Counted from the first letter of the stretch, positions 16,105 to 26,422 are shown. The stretch is DNA of 64,000 nt from Agrococcus jenensis (GCF_003752465.1 NZ_RKHJ01000001.1:868001-932000), one strand, 5' to 3'. Translations and numbers: made by a program. The notes: generated by a model not told the origin, from the sequence alone.

Positions 16105-18042
16105 TCACCAGATGGTGACGCGCGCCGCCGGATCGAGCCACAGCTCGTCGCCCGGACGCACGTCGAAGGCCTCGACGAACGCGTCGAGGTTCTTCACCAC
16201 CTGGTTCGTGCGGTGCTCGTTCGGCGAGTGCGGGTCCAGGGACGCGAGACGGATGGCCTCCTCGGTGCGGATCTTCAGCTGCCACGCGTACGCCCACGAC
16301 AGGAAGAAGCGCTGGGCGCCGGTGTAGCCGTCGATGACCGGCGCATCCTCGCCGCCGAGCGACGCGACGTAGGCCTTCCACGCGATGCCGAGCCCGCCCA
16401 GGTCGCCGATGTTCTCGCCGATGGTGAGCGCCCCGTTCACCGTGGTGCCGGGCGCCGCGACGGGCTCGAGCGCGTCGTACTGCGCGATGAGCGAGCCGGT
16501 CCGCTCCTCGAAGGCGGCCCGGTCGTCGTCGGTCCACCAGTCGGACAGCCGGCCCTCGCCGTCGTACTTCGAGCCCTGGTCGTCGAAGCCGTGGCCGATC
16601 TCGTGGCCGATGACCGCGCCGATCGCGCCGAAGTTCGACGCGGCGTCACGCCCGGCGTCGAAGAACGGCGGCTGCAGGATCGCCGCGGGGAACACGATCT
16701 CGTTGAACCCCGGGTTGTAGTACGCGTTGACGGTCTGCGGGTTCATGAACCACTCGTCGCGGTCGATCGGCCTGCCGATCTTCGCGAGCTCGCGGTCGTG
16801 CTCGAACCGGGTCGCCGCCTGCACGTTGGCGACGAGGTCGTCGCCGATCTCGAGCGAGCCGTAGTCGCGCCAGCGTGCGGGGTAGCCGATCTTCGGCGTG
16901 AACTGCTCGAGCTTCTCGAGCGCGCGCGCCCTGGTGCCCTCGCTCATCCACTCCAGCGCCGCGATCGACTCGCGGTAGGCGCCCACGAGGTGCTCGATGA
17001 GCACGTCCATCGCCGCCTTCGCGTGCGGCGGGAAGTGCCGCTCGACGTAGATCTTGCCGACCGCGTCGCCGAGCAGCCCCTCGACGAGCGAGACGCCGCG
17101 CTTCCAGCGCTCGCGCTGCACGCTCGCGCCGGTGAGCACCGTGCCGTAGAACGCGAACTGGTCGCGCGAGATCTGCGTCGTGAGGTAGGAGGCGAAGGCG
17201 TGCAGGATGCTCATCCGCAGCCACGCCTTCCACTCGTCGAGCCGCTCCTCGACGAGCATCGTCGCGAGCCCCTCGAAGTAGCTGGGCTGGCGCACGACGA
17301 CCTCGTCGAAGACGCCCTCAGGCGCGCGGATCGCCCTCAGCCAGGGCTGCAGGTGCGGGTGCGCCTCGGCGGGCCGCTGCAGGTTGTAGGTCTTCTCGTC
17401 GTCGCGCGAGGCGACGCGGTCCCAGTGGTGGGTCGCGAGCTCGGTCTCGAGCGCGAACACCGTCGCGGCGTCGGCCTCCGCGTGCTCGGAGCCGAGGTGG
17501 CCGAACATCGTCGTCAGGTGCGCCAGGTAGGCCTCGCGCACCTCGGCGAAGCTCTCCTCCCGGTAGTACGACTCATCGGGCATGCCCAGGCCGCCCTGGC
17601 TCATCTGCACGATGTAGCGACCGGGGTCCCCCGGGTCGGTGTCGACCCACTGCCCGGCGATGCTCGGCCCGCCGATGGACTCGAGGTCGCCGATGAGGGC
17701 GAGCAGGCCCTCGATGTCGGTCACCTGCTCGACGCGCTCGAGCAGCGGCCGGATCGGGTCGATGCCCTTCGCGTCGGCCGCCGCCTCGTCGAGGAACGAC
17801 GCGTAGAGGTCGCCCACCTTGCGCGCGTCGGTGCCCGGCTCGGCCTCCTGCATCTCGATCACGATCTCGCGCACGGCTCGCTCGGCCTCCTCGGCCAGCA
17901 CGGCGAAGGAGCCCCAGCGCGCCTTGTCGTCGGGGATCTCGGTGCGCTCGAGCCAGCGCTCGTGCACGTGGAGGAAGAGGTCGTCCTGCGGCCGGATGCG
18001 GTCGCTGAAGTCGTCGACGGGGAGGCCGGAGGGCAGAGTCAT
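16105..18042 (-). CDS. M13-family zinc metallopeptidase (PepO/neprilysin-like)
   Basis: The 645-residue product contains VIGHEIGHGFDDQGSKYD with the zinc motif HEIGH at 480-484, GENIGDLGG supplying the third zinc ligand, and NAYYNPGFNEIVFPAAIL upstream. The final residues PAARVTIW match the family C-terminus. There is no signal peptide, so it is likely a cytosolic oligopeptidase. It has a leaderless promoter (TAGGCT-N6-ATG) and is divergent from the MATE gene. Confidence 0.93.
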   Translation of the reverse strand: MTLPSGLPVDDFSDRIRPQDDLFLHVHERWLERTEIPDDKARWGSFAVLAEEAERAVREIVIEMQEAEPGTDARKVGDLYASFLDEAAADAKGIDPIRPLLERVEQVTDIEGLLALIGDLESIGGPSIAGQWVDTDPGDPGRYIVQMSQGGLGMPDESYYREESFAEVREAYLAHLTTMFGHLGSEHAEADAATVFALETELATHHWDRVASRDDEKTYNLQRPAEAHPHLQPWLRAIRAPEGVFDEVVVRQPSYFEGLATMLVEERLDEWKAWLRMSILHAFASYLTTQISRDQFAFYGTVLTGASVQRERWKRGVSLVEGLLGDAVGKIYVERHFPPHAKAAMDVLIEHLVGAYRESIAALEWMSEGTRARALEKLEQFTPKIGYPARWRDYGSLEIGDDLVANVQAATRFEHDRELAKIGRPIDRDEWFMNPQTVNAYYNPGFNEIVFPAAILQPPFFDAGRDAASNFGAIGAVIGHEIGHGFDDQGSKYDGEGRLSDWWTDDDRAAFEERTGSLIAQYDALEPVAAPGTTVNGALTIGENIGDLGGLGIAWKAYVASLGGEDAPVIDGYTGAQRFFLSWAYAWQLKIRTEEAIRLASLDPHSPNEHRTNQVVKNLDAFVEAFDVRPGDELWLDPAARVTIW

Positions 18043-18048
18043 GCCGCC

Positions 18049-18054
18049 AGCCTA
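18049..18054 (-). promoter_or_regulatory. -10 box of the M13 peptidase gene
   Basis: TAGGCT on the minus strand with 6 nt to the ATG at 18042; leaderless arrangement in a 41-nt divergent intergenic region. Confidence 0.5.
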
Positions 18055-18071
18055 GAGCGAGCGTGCCCCGC

Positions 18072-18077
18072 TAGCGT
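18072..18077 (+). promoter_or_regulatory. -10 box of the MATE gene
   Basis: TAGCGT with 6 nt to the GTG at 18084; leaderless arrangement, back-to-back with the peptidase promoter. Confidence 0.5.
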
Positions 18078-18083
18078 TGGCGG

Positions 18084-19403
18084 GTGCGGAGGCGGGCGGA
18101 TGGGCTGGATCGGGAGATCCTCGCCCTCGCCGTCCCCGCGCTCGGCGCGCTCGTGGCCGAGCCCGCGTTCCTGCTCGTCGACACCGCGCTCGTCGGCCAC
18201 CTCGGTGCGGAGGAGCTCGCGGGCGTCGGCATCGGCGTCGCGGTGCTCTCGACCGTCGTCGGGCTGCTGATCTTCCTCGCGTACGGCACCACGCCGGCGG
18301 TCGCGCGGCTGCTCGGCGCGGGCGACCGGCCGGGTGCGATCCGCGCCGGCATCGATGGCATCTGGCTCGCGATCGTCGCCGGCATCGCGCTGCTCGCGAC
18401 CGCCCCGCTCGCGGGTCCGGTCGTCGCCCTCTTCGGCGCCGCATCCGCCGTCACCGAGCACGCCGCGGTCTACCTCGGCATCTCGATCCTGGGCCTGCCG
18501 GCGATGCTCATCGTGCTCGCCGCGACCGGGCTGCTGCGCGGGCTGCAGGACACCCGCACGCCGCTCGTCGTCGCCGCGATCGGCTTCGCGGCGAACGCGG
18601 TGCTCAACGTCGCGCTCATCTACGGCGTGGGGCTCGGCGTCGCGGGGAGCGCGCTCGGCACGGTGATCGCGCAGTGGGGCATGGCCGCGTTCTTCATCTG
18701 GTTCGCAGTGCGCGCCGCGATCCGGGAACGGGTGCCGCTCGGCATCCGCTGGGGCGACCTCGGGCGCACCGCGTCGACCGGTGGCTGGCTCTTCGTGCGC
18801 ACGCTCTCGCTGCGGGCGGCCCTGCTCGCCACCACCGCGGTCGCGACGCAGGCGGGCACCACCGCGCTCGCCGCGACGCAGATCGCGTTCACCCTCTTCT
18901 CGACGCTCGCGTTCGCCCTCGACGCACTCGCGATCGCGGGGCAGGCGATGGTGGGCAAGGCGCTCGGCGCGCACGACGCTGCGCAGGCGCGCGCGGTGAC
19001 CCGACGGCTGCAGGGCTGGGGCGTTGGCTTCGGATGCGTCGTCGGTGCGCTGCTGCTCTCGGTCGCCTGGGTGCTCGGCGGCGTCTTCACCACCGACGCC
19101 GACGTGCGCTCGGCGCTGCCGGTCGCGCTCGTGCTGCTCGCGCTCGCGCAGCCGATCGCCGGCTTCGTCTTCGTGCTCGACGGCGTGCTGATCGGCGCCG
19201 GCGACGCGCGCTACCTCGCCTGGACCGGCGTCGTGAACCTCGCGGTGTTCCTGCCGCTGCTGCTGCTCGCGCTCGTCCCGGGCTGGGATGCGCTCGCCGT
19301 CATCTGGGCGGCGTTCTCGTTCGGCTACCTGGGCGCCAGGGCGGTCACGCTCGGGCTCCGCGCGCGCTCGGACGCCTGGCTGCGCCTCGGCGCGGTGCGC
19401 TGA
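18084..19403 (+). CDS. MATE-family efflux transporter (DinF-like)
   Basis: The 439-residue protein has about 12 hydrophobic helices in two related halves, beginning LDREILALAVPALGALVAEP and VDTALVGHLGAEELAG, typical of the DinF branch of MATE exporters. These use ion gradients to extrude cationic compounds. The GTG start is set by the leaderless -10 box. The gene converges on the ABC exporter operon, with a large inverted repeat between the two stops. Confidence 0.9.
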   Translation: MRRRADGLDREILALAVPALGALVAEPAFLLVDTALVGHLGAEELAGVGIGVAVLSTVVGLLIFLAYGTTPAVARLLGAGDRPGAIRAGIDGIWLAIVAGIALLATAPLAGPVVALFGAASAVTEHAAVYLGISILGLPAMLIVLAATGLLRGLQDTRTPLVVAAIGFAANAVLNVALIYGVGLGVAGSALGTVIAQWGMAAFFIWFAVRAAIRERVPLGIRWGDLGRTASTGGWLFVRTLSLRAALLATTAVATQAGTTALAATQIAFTLFSTLAFALDALAIAGQAMVGKALGAHDAAQARAVTRRLQGWGVGFGCVVGALLLSVAWVLGGVFTTDADVRSALPVALVLLALAQPIAGFVFVLDGVLIGAGDARYLAWTGVVNLAVFLPLLLLALVPGWDALAVIWAAFSFGYLGARAVTLGLRARSDAWLRLGAVR

Positions 19404-19414
19404 GCAGCGCCAGC

Positions 19415-19506
19415 GCACAACGCAAGCCCTGCATCCGTCATCCCTGCCGGATCCGCGTCGTCCGCCCGTGCTCCCGCTCAGCGGAGCTGCCGGGCTTGCG
19501 TCGTGC
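19415..19506. terminator. Large inverted repeat between convergent genes
   Basis: Fifteen-base arms at 19415-19429 and 19492-19506 pair with one mismatch (core CGCAAGCCC/GGGCTTGCG) around a 62-nt loop that holds further partial hairpins. Its position between two convergent stops suggests a bidirectional terminator, though no T-tract follows. Confidence 0.5.
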
Positions 19507-19525
19507 GGGCGGTGGGCGTGGAACG

Positions 19526-21169
19526 TCAGACGAGGGCGTCGCGGCGGCGGAAGCGCAGCACCGACGCGGCGAGCAGCACCGCCGCGACGCCCAGCAGCCA
19601 CCAGCTGCCGGTCCAGTCGGGATCGGCGGCCAGCGGGTTCGCGACCCAGTGGAACGGGCTGATGTTCTCGATCCACGCCCACGCATCGCCGAACAGCGGC
19701 GCGAACTCGCCCACGAGCATGAGGCCGACGAGCAGCACCCAGCCGAGCCACGTGACCGTCGACGGCAGGAAGGCGACGAGCGCCGCGCCGACGGCGAGGT
19801 AGATCGCGACGAGCGGCAGGTGCGTGACGGCGATGTCGACGAGCTGCCGCCAGCGGTCGTCGTCGCTCGCGGCCAGCGACGCGCCGGTCACCACGGTGAA
19901 GCCCGCGAGCGTCGTGAGCGCCGCGAGCGCCCCGAGCAGCAGGTGGCTGCCGAGCCACCCGGACCGCCGCACGGGCGTCGCGAGCAGCAGCTCGCCGTGC
20001 GCCTGCTCCTCGTGCCGCAGCCGCAGCACCGCCTGCATGGCGGCGGCGCACGCGATCACGCCGAGGATGCCCGCGAGCGCCGTGATGAAGGTGGCCTCGG
20101 CGTCGCCGCCGCCCTCCTCGCCGAGCCTGCTCACGAGCGCCGCCAGCGCCGGGTTGTCGTCGAGCGCGCTCGCGATGATCGGCGCGAGGCGGCCCGCCAT
20201 CACGCCGAGCGCGAGGCCGACGACGGTCCAGCCCACGGTCGCGCCGAGCAGCAGCCGCCCGGTGAGCCCGACCGGCGCACCGCCCGGGTGACAGCCTAGC
20301 AGGGCACTGCCGGCGCCCCGCCCCGGCCGCTCCGGCAGCAGCGAGCGCCCCAGCTCCCGCCGCGCCTCGAGCACCAGCACGATCGCGCCCAGCAGGACGG
20401 CGGCCGCGACGAAGAGCAGCAGCGGCGTGCCGTCGGGCGCCCACGGCTCGTCGGCGTACGGATGCGCCAGGGCGCCCCAGCCGATCGGCGACGCCCAGCT
20501 GAGCCACGCGGACTCGACGCGCGTGAGGTCGGCGCTCGGCTCGCCCAGCGCATCCCCGATGCCGCGCACGAAGAACCACACGCCGACGACGATCGCCGCC
20601 GCGCCGTTCGCGGCGCGGGAGGTCGGGAAGACCTGCCCTGCCAGCAGCCCGACGAGCATCGCGGCCACCCCGACGCCCGCGAGCGCCGCCGCCAGCAGCA
20701 GCGAGCCGAGTGGCGGCAGGCCGAGCGCCACCGATGCCGCGAGGGTGACGCCGCACACGACGGCCAGCTCGATCGCGCCGGCGAGCAGCGTCGCGACGAG
20801 CGGCGCCCAGCGCCCGACCGCGGTGCCGCGGACGAGCTCCGCGCGCCCCGCATCCTCGTCGCCGCGCGAGTGCCGCACCGCGAAGAACGTCATCATGAAC
20901 GCCACCATCACCGCGAGGTACGCGTAGGTCGACACCAACATGACCGCGCCGAGGCCGGTGCCGGCCGGCGCGCCGCGCGCGAGCAGCAGCGCCGGCTGCG
21001 CCGACAGCAGCGCGACGAGCCCGCGCCTGGCCGACTCGTCGAACGCCGCGCCGACGCCGCCGACGCCCGCGGCCCAGAGGCCGGCGATGCCGACGACCCA
21101 CAGCACGACGACGAGGCGGTCGCGCCGCAGCGCCGCCGCGAGCAGCAATCCGGTGCCGGTCACGCTCAC
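19526..21169 (-). CDS. ABC transporter permease (drug-export type)
   Basis: The 547-residue integral membrane protein has about 12 hydrophobic segments in two repeats, as in the actinobacterial permeases annotated as polyketide-antibiotic exporters. GTGA overlaps the ATPase stop, so it is translated with it. Segments such as FFAVRHSRGDEDAGRAELVR and LRLRHEEQAHGELLLATPVR are the paired cytoplasmic EExxG-type coupling loops of this family. The substrate is unknown. Confidence 0.85.
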   Translation of the reverse strand: MSVTGTGLLLAAALRRDRLVVVLWVVGIAGLWAAGVGGVGAAFDESARRGLVALLSAQPALLLARGAPAGTGLGAVMLVSTYAYLAVMVAFMMTFFAVRHSRGDEDAGRAELVRGTAVGRWAPLVATLLAGAIELAVVCGVTLAASVALGLPPLGSLLLAAALAGVGVAAMLVGLLAGQVFPTSRAANGAAAIVVGVWFFVRGIGDALGEPSADLTRVESAWLSWASPIGWGALAHPYADEPWAPDGTPLLLFVAAAVLLGAIVLVLEARRELGRSLLPERPGRGAGSALLGCHPGGAPVGLTGRLLLGATVGWTVVGLALGVMAGRLAPIIASALDDNPALAALVSRLGEEGGGDAEATFITALAGILGVIACAAAMQAVLRLRHEEQAHGELLLATPVRRSGWLGSHLLLGALAALTTLAGFTVVTGASLAASDDDRWRQLVDIAVTHLPLVAIYLAVGAALVAFLPSTVTWLGWVLLVGLMLVGEFAPLFGDAWAWIENISPFHWVANPLAADPDWTGSWWLLGVAAVLLAASVLRFRRRDALV

Positions 21170-22239
21170 CTCGAGTGGCGGCCGTGCCCGGTCGGATGCA
21201 CGGGCGCGGCGTTCGCGCCGGCATCGTCGGCCGCGCGGACATCCTCGGCGGCGCGGACATCCTCGTCCGTACCGGATGCCTCGACGACCGCCGTCGCATC
21301 CGCGTGCCGATCGCCGATCGCGCGCTCTGCGCGCGCCCGGTCGACCCGCGGCTCGTCGCCGTAGTGGCGGAGGAACAGCTCCTCGAGGCTCGGCGGCGTG
21401 AGCGTGACGCCCTGCGCCCCGCGCTCTCCGAGCCAGCGGAGCACCGCCGGCACGTCCGCCCCCGCGATCGAGCCGCGCACGCGCTCGCCGTCGATCGAGA
21501 CGTCGGCGATCGGCACGCCCTCCGGCACCGGCCCCCGGTAGGCCACCACGGTGTGCTGGAGGTGGCGCAGCTCGTCGAGCGTGCCGGACTCGACGATCGA
21601 GCCGTCGCGGATGATCGACACCCGCGAGCAGAGCCGCTCGACCTCGCTCAGGATGTGGCTCGAGAGCAGCACGGTGGCCCCGCGGTCGGCGATCCGCCGC
21701 ACCTCCGCCTGGAAGACGCTCTCCATGAGCGGGTCGAGCCCGCTCGTCGGCTCGTCGAGGATGTAGAGGTCGGCCTCGCTCGCGAACGCCGCGATGAGCG
21801 CGACCTTCTGCCGGTTGCCCTTCGAGTAGGTCTTGGCCTTCCTGCGCGGGTCGAAGTCGAAGGCGCTGATGAGCCGGGCGCGGTCCGCGGCGGGCGCCAG
21901 GTGGCCGCGCAGCCGCGTGATCGTGTCGATCGCCTCGCCGCCGGTCAGGGTCGGCCAGAGGGTCACGTCGCCGGGCACGTAGGCGACGCGTCGGTGGATC
22001 GCCACGGTGTCGTGCCACGGATCCATGCCGAGCACACGCGCCTCGCCGCCGGTCGCGCGCAGCATCCCGAGCAGCACCCGGATGGCCGTCGACTTGCCGG
22101 CGCCGTTCGGCCCCAGGAAGCCGTGCACGTCGCCCCGCTCGACGACGAGGTCGAGCCCGTCGAGCGCTCGCACGCGCCCGAACCGCTTGTCGAGACCCGA
22201 GGTCCGGATGACGGGGGTCCCGATGACCGTGCCTGCCAC
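21166..22239 (-). CDS. ABC transporter ATP-binding protein (drug-export type)
   Basis: The 357-residue product has Walker [10 protein letters not shown], an unusual signature [12 protein letters not shown] in place of LSGGQ, and Walker [14 protein letters not shown] followed by [12 protein letters not shown]. Degenerate signatures of this kind are common in this exporter subfamily. The C-terminal 50 residues are acidic and low-complexity, including an EDVRAA repeat encoded by an 18-bp direct repeat (21233-21268). I chose the GTG at 22239 because TAGCGT-N7 precedes it. It forms an exporter with the overlapping permease. Confidence 0.87.
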   Translation of the reverse strand: MAGTVIGTPVIRTSGLDKRFGRVRALDGLDLVVERGDVHGFLGPNGAGKSTAIRVLLGMLRATGGEARVLGMDPWHDTVAIHRRVAYVPGDVTLWPTLTGGEAIDTITRLRGHLAPAADRARLISAFDFDPRRKAKTYSKGNRQKVALIAAFASEADLYILDEPTSGLDPLMESVFQAEVRRIADRGATVLLSSHILSEVERLCSRVSIIRDGSIVESGTLDELRHLQHTVVAYRGPVPEGVPIADVSIDGERVRGSIAGADVPAVLRWLGERGAQGVTLTPPSLEELFLRHYGDEPRVDRARAERAIGDRHADATAVVEASGTDEDVRAAEDVRAADDAGANAAPVHPTGHGRHSR

Positions 22240-22246
22240 GATCCCG

Positions 22247-22252
22247 ACGCTA
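22247..22252 (-). promoter_or_regulatory. -10 box of the ABC exporter operon
   Basis: TAGCGT on the minus strand, 7 nt before the GTG at 22239; leaderless arrangement. Confidence 0.45.
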
Positions 22253-22328
22253 CTCCTCGGAGCCCCGGGCGCGACGTGGCAGTGCGGCCGAGCGTGCGCC
22301 GTGGCACCGCGCACGGCAGAATGTCGGA

Positions 22329-23507
22329 GTGCCCCCTCTGATCGCCTGGCGGAATGCCGTCTTCGCCGCCTTCTTCACCATGGGCTTCGGCTTCGCCAGC
22401 TGGATGGCGCGGATCCCCCACGTGCGCGACGTGCTCGGCGTCTCGACCGGCGAGATGGGCCTCCTGCTGCTCGGCATCTCGATCGGGTCGATCACCGGGC
22501 TGCTCGTCGCGAGCCACGTGATCCACGCGATCGGCACGCGGATCGTCGCCTCGTTCGGCATGATTGCCGTCTCCGGCGGCCTCGCCATCGCGGGCTGGGC
22601 CGCGGAGGCGTCGCTGCCGTGGCTCGTGGTGGCGGGCTTCATCGTCGGCGGCAGCCTGACCGGCATCACCGACGTGGCGATGAACATCTCCGGGGCCGCG
22701 AACGAGCGCGCCGCGGGCAAGCCGATCATGCCGATCTTCCACGCCTTCTTCTCGATCGGCACCGTGGCCGGCGCGGGGCTCGGCGGGCTGTGCGAGCTGC
22801 TCGGCGTCACGCTCGGCTGGCAGGCGACCCTGGTGGCCGCGCTCACGGTCGCGCTCGGCGTCGTCGTCTACCGCCACCTCCCCGAGGACGCGGTCGAGGA
22901 GCACGAGGAGCCCGTCACCCTCCGCGAGCGCCTCGCCGTCTGGAAGGACCCCCGCACGCTGCTGCTCGGCCTGCTCGTGCTCGGCATGGCGCTCACCGAG
23001 GGCAGCGCCAACGACTGGCTCGCGCTCGTGATGGTCGACGGCCACGGCTTCACGTTCGAGGGCGGCGCCTTCACGCTGGCGCTCTTCCTCACCGCGATGA
23101 CGGCAGGCCGGCTGCTCGGCGTCTGGCTGCTCGCGCGCTTCGGCCGCGTGCCGGTGCTGCGCGGCACAGCGGCGCTCGCCGCGATCGGGCTGCTGCTCGT
23201 GATCTTCGCCGACCACCCGGCGCTCGTCATCACCGGGGTCGTGCTCTGGGGCCTCGGCGCGAGCCTCGGCTTCCCGGTCGGCATGAGCGCCGCCGCCGAC
23301 GAGCCGCGGCTCGCCGCCGCCCGCGTCGGCACGGTCTCGGCGATCGGCTACATCGCCTTCCTCGCCGGACCGCCGCTGCTCGGCCTGCTCGGCGACCTCG
23401 TGGGGCTGCGCACCGCGATGCTCGCGGTGCTCGCCTTCGTGCTGCTCTCGCTGCTCACCAGCCACGTCGCGCGGGAGCGCGACCGCGTCCAGGAGGTGCG
23501 GTCGTGA
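22329..23507 (+). CDS. MFS transporter (YbjJ-like)
   Basis: The 392-residue protein has 12 predicted transmembrane helices, beginning [19 protein letters not shown] and [20 protein letters not shown], the characteristic opening of the YbjJ-type MFS branch of unknown substrate. GTG start; CAGAAT lies 6 nt upstream as a weak leaderless -10. GTGA overlap with nucS means the two are cotranscribed. Confidence 0.88.
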   Translation: MPPLIAWRNAVFAAFFTMGFGFASWMARIPHVRDVLGVSTGEMGLLLLGISIGSITGLLVASHVIHAIGTRIVASFGMIAVSGGLAIAGWAAEASLPWLVVAGFIVGGSLTGITDVAMNISGAANERAAGKPIMPIFHAFFSIGTVAGAGLGGLCELLGVTLGWQATLVAALTVALGVVVYRHLPEDAVEEHEEPVTLRERLAVWKDPRTLLLGLLVLGMALTEGSANDWLALVMVDGHGFTFEGGAFTLALFLTAMTAGRLLGVWLLARFGRVPVLRGTAALAAIGLLLVIFADHPALVITGVVLWGLGASLGFPVGMSAAADEPRLAAARVGTVSAIGYIAFLAGPPLLGLLGDLVGLRTAMLAVLAFVLLSLLTSHVARERDRVQEVRS

Positions 23508-24199
23508 GGATCGTCGTCGCCCACTGCTCCGTCGACTACGCGGGCCGGCTGTCCGCCCACCTGCCGCTCGCCCCGCGCGTGCTCATGCTCAAGGCCGACG
23601 GCTCGATCCTCGTGCACTCCGACGGCGGCTCGTACAAGCCGCTCAACTGGATGAGCCCGCCCGCCGTCTTCCACGCATCCGAGCCCGACGAGGCGCAGCG
23701 GGACGCGGGCATCACGGAGGTGTGGACCGTGACGCACAAGAAGACCGGCGACTCGCTCATCGTCTCGGTGCACGAGGTGCTCTCCGACTCGAGCCACGAG
23801 CTGGGCGTCGACCCGGGCCTCGTGAAGGACGGCGTCGAGGCGCACCTGCAGGTGCTGCTCGCCGAGCAGATCGAGCGGCTCGGCGACGGCTACGAGCTGT
23901 GGCGGCGCGAGTACATGACGCCCATCGGCCCGGTCGACATCCTGGCGAAGGACGAGGCCGGCGTCACGGTCGCGGTCGAGATCAAGCGCCGCGGCGAGAT
24001 CGACGGCGTCGAGCAGCTCACCCGCTACCTCGAGCTGCTCAACCGCGACCCGCGCATCGCGCCGGTGAGCGGGATCTTCGCCGCCCAGGAGATCAAGCCG
24101 CAGGCCCGCACGCTCGCCGAGGACCGCGGCATCCGCTGCGTCGTGCTCGACTACGACGAGATGCGCGGCATCGACTCCGGGCACGCGCGGCTGTTCTGA
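23504..24199 (+). CDS. nucS: Mismatch endonuclease NucS (EndoMS)
   Basis: The 231-residue product begins [20 protein letters not shown] and contains [22 protein letters not shown], and the C-terminal nuclease motif [10 protein letters not shown] followed by [17 protein letters not shown], with the catalytic Asp-Glu-Lys set. It cleaves both strands at mismatches and provides the non-MutS mismatch repair of Actinobacteria, acting with the beta clamp. It is translationally coupled to the MFS gene, an unusual but common type of housekeeping pairing. Confidence 0.95.
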   Translation: MRIVVAHCSVDYAGRLSAHLPLAPRVLMLKADGSILVHSDGGSYKPLNWMSPPAVFHASEPDEAQRDAGITEVWTVTHKKTGDSLIVSVHEVLSDSSHELGVDPGLVKDGVEAHLQVLLAEQIERLGDGYELWRREYMTPIGPVDILAKDEAGVTVAVEIKRRGEIDGVEQLTRYLELLNRDPRIAPVSGIFAAQEIKPQARTLAEDRGIRCVVLDYDEMRGIDSGHARLF

Positions 24200-24218
24200 T
24201 CGCGGCCGCGCCGCGGCA

Positions 24219-25073
24219 TCAGTCGTCGTCGCGGCTGCCGGGCGGCCAGCCCTCCTCCTCGGCGTCGGTGAAGTCGCTCGTGAAGCTCCAGCGCGCGTCG
24301 ACCGCCTCGCCGGGCACGGCGTCGGCCCCGTCGTCGACGGGCGGGATGCCCGCGGATGCCGGGTCGACGGGCGCCTCGTCGGCGGGCGAGCCGCTGTACG
24401 GCTCGACCCGCTCGCGCCACGCGCCGGTCGCCTGCGGCAGCTGGTCCTGGCGCGACGCATAGGGGTCGACGTGGTCGCGGCCGGGCGCGGATGCCGGCGG
24501 CAGGTCGTGCGCGCGCGACGCGTAGGGCTCGACGCGGTCGGGCGTGACGGGTCCGCCGGCGGGCAGCGGGTCCTCCCGCGAGGCGTACGGCTCGACGTGG
24601 TCGGGCGTCGGGGCGGACGGCGGCGGGAGCGCGTCGTCGCGCGACGAGTACGGCTCGACGCGATCGCGCCAGCCGTCGCCGCTCGCGGCACCGCCGAAGT
24701 CCTCGTCGACGAACGGCGACGCCTCCGCGCCGTCCGGCGGCGCGTGCGACGATCCGGTGTCCGGTCGCACCTCGTGCGCATCCGTCATGGTGACCTCCCA
24801 TCGTTCCCGGGGCGGGCTGCTGAAGCTCACGGCGAAGGGGTGCTCGGTGGTCGCGGGCGCCTGCGGCGCCTCGAGCGCGACGCCCTGGGCGTCGGCGCGC
24901 GTGCCGCAGACCGGGCACTGGAGCGCCGCGACGCGGCCGTCGTCGTCGACGTCGATGACGCATCCGCCGATCACCACGTCGCCGGCGTCCTCGACGTCGG
25001 CGATCGTGCCGTACCCCCACACGATCTCGCGCATGGGGGTGCCGCAGCTCGGGCACCTCGGCGACGTCGCCAT
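24219..25073 (-). CDS. Zinc-ribbon protein with 21-residue tandem repeats
   Basis: The 284-residue product has an N-terminal zinc ribbon (CPSCG at 7-11, CPVCG at 53-57) with REIVWGYGTI between, as in stand-alone actinobacterial zinc-ribbon proteins. Residues 137-220 are four exact-period 21-residue repeats of the form D-(R/H)-V-(E/D)-P-Y-(A/S)-S-R plus a Leu-Pro and a Pro-rich spacer; a fifth is partial. Met96 at 24788 is preceded by GGGAGG with 5 nt spacing, so a second product starting MTDAHEVRPD is likely: either an internal start or two genes fused in frame. The function is unknown. Confidence 0.65.
   Translation of the reverse strand: MATSPRCPSCGTPMREIVWGYGTIADVEDAGDVVIGGCVIDVDDDGRVAALQCPVCGTRADAQGVALEAPQAPATTEHPFAVSFSSPPRERWEVTMTDAHEVRPDTGSSHAPPDGAEASPFVDEDFGGAASGDGWRDRVEPYSSRDDALPPPSAPTPDHVEPYASREDPLPAGGPVTPDRVEPYASRAHDLPPASAPGRDHVDPYASRQDQLPQATGAWRERVEPYSGSPADEAPVDPASAGIPPVDDGADAVPGEAVDARWSFTSDFTDAEEEGWPPGSRDDD
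24414..24665 (-). repeat. 63-bp coding tandem repeat, four units
   Basis: Four consecutive 63-bp units encode the 21-residue repeats of the zinc-ribbon protein; the units have diverged in sequence but keep exact length and the VEPYASR core. Confidence 0.85.
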
Positions 25074-25117
25074 GCCGCCACGCTAGTCCGCGGGCGGTCG
25101 TCCGCCTAGAGCCAGGG

Positions 25118-26422
25118 TCAGACGGCGGTCGCCGCCGCTGCCGCGCGCGCCGCTCCCGGCAGCGCGTCGACGATGCGGCCGAGCGCCGCCTCGTCGTGCG
25201 CGGCGGTGACGAACCACGCCTCGAACACGCTCGGCGGCAGGCTCACGCCCGCGTCGAGCATCGCGTGGAAGAACGGCGGGTAGCGGAAGGCGTCCTGCGC
25301 CTTCACCTCGTCGAAGTTCCGCGGGGCGCCGTCGCGGAACGCGACCGAGAACAGGCTGCCGACGCGCGAGATGGCGTGCGCGACGCCCTCCGCCCGCAGG
25401 GCGTCCGTGAGCGCGCCGGTGATGACGTCGGCCGCGTGGTCGAGCCTGCGGTAGACGTCGTCGGTCGCGAGGCGCAGCGTCGTGAGGCCGGCCGCGACCG
25501 CGACCGGGTTCCCCGACAGCGTGCCAGCCTGGTAGACGGGGCCGAGCGGCGCGAGCAGCTCCATGAGGTCGCGGCGACCGCCGAGCGCGGCGAGCGGCAT
25601 GCCGCCGCCGATGACCTTGCCGAACGTCAGGAGGTCGGGGGCGTCGTCGCCCGTCCACTGCTCGATCCCCCACATGCCGGAGCGGTGCACGCGGAAGCCG
25701 GTGAGCACCTCGTCGCTGATGAGCAGCGCGCCGTGGGCGTGGGCCGTGCGGGCGAGGAAGGCGTTGAAGTCGCCGTCGGGCTCGACGAGGCCCATGTTCG
25801 CCGCCGCCGCCTCGACGATGATCGCGGCGATCTCGCTGCCGCGCTCGGCGAAGAGCTGCTCGATCGCAGCGCGGTCGTTGTAGGGGACCACGACCGTCGT
25901 GGCCGCGACGGCGGCGGGGATGCCCGCCGACCCGGGCATCGCGAGCGTCGCGAGGCCGGAGCCCGCTGCGACGAGCAGGCCGTCGGAGTGCCCGTGGTAG
26001 TGCCCGTCGAACTTCACGAGCAGGTCGCGGCCGGTCGCGCCGCGCGCGAGCCGGATCGCGGTCATGGTCGCCTCGGTGCCGGTGGAGACGAGCCGCAGCC
26101 GCTCGACCGGGCCGACGCGCCGCTCCACCTCCTCGGCGAGCAGCGCCTCGGCGGGCGTCGAGGCGCCGAACGAGAGCCCGTGCGCTGCGGCGTCCTGCAC
26201 CGCCTCGACGACCTCCGGATGCGCGTGGCCGAGGATCGCCGGGCCCCAGCTCGCGACCAGGTCGACGAGGTCGCGCCCCTCGGCGTCGGTCACGTGGGCG
26301 CCCTTGGCGCGCACGAGGAACGCGGGCGTGCCGCCGACCGAGCCGAAGGCGCGCACGGGGCTGTTGACGCCGCCCGGGATCGCGAGCTTCGCCCGCTCGA
26401 ACAGCTCGGCGTTCGTGCTCAT
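25118..26422 (-). CDS. hemL: Glutamate-1-semialdehyde 2,1-aminomutase HemL
   Basis: The 434-residue PLP enzyme contains [47 protein letters not shown] and the PLP Lys269 in [10 protein letters not shown]. It converts glutamate-1-semialdehyde (the product of HemA) to 5-aminolevulinate. ATGA overlap with hemB shows coupling. The enzyme that uses its product lies immediately upstream in the transcript, while hemA is 24 kb away. Confidence 0.96.
   Translation of the reverse strand: MSTNAELFERAKLAIPGGVNSPVRAFGSVGGTPAFLVRAKGAHVTDAEGRDLVDLVASWGPAILGHAHPEVVEAVQDAAAHGLSFGASTPAEALLAEEVERRVGPVERLRLVSTGTEATMTAIRLARGATGRDLLVKFDGHYHGHSDGLLVAAGSGLATLAMPGSAGIPAAVAATTVVVPYNDRAAIEQLFAERGSEIAAIIVEAAAANMGLVEPDGDFNAFLARTAHAHGALLISDEVLTGFRVHRSGMWGIEQWTGDDAPDLLTFGKVIGGGMPLAALGGRRDLMELLAPLGPVYQAGTLSGNPVAVAAGLTTLRLATDDVYRRLDHAADVITGALTDALRAEGVAHAISRVGSLFSVAFRDGAPRNFDEVKAQDAFRYPPFFHAMLDAGVSLPPSVFEAWFVTAAHDEAALGRIVDALPGAARAAAAATAV

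Noticed and set aside
18039..21299. Very long minus-strand frame opposite the MATE gene and in the wrong frame of the ABC permease
   Set aside because: Low-complexity Arg/Gly/Glu composition and no family motifs; the real genes are clear in other frames.
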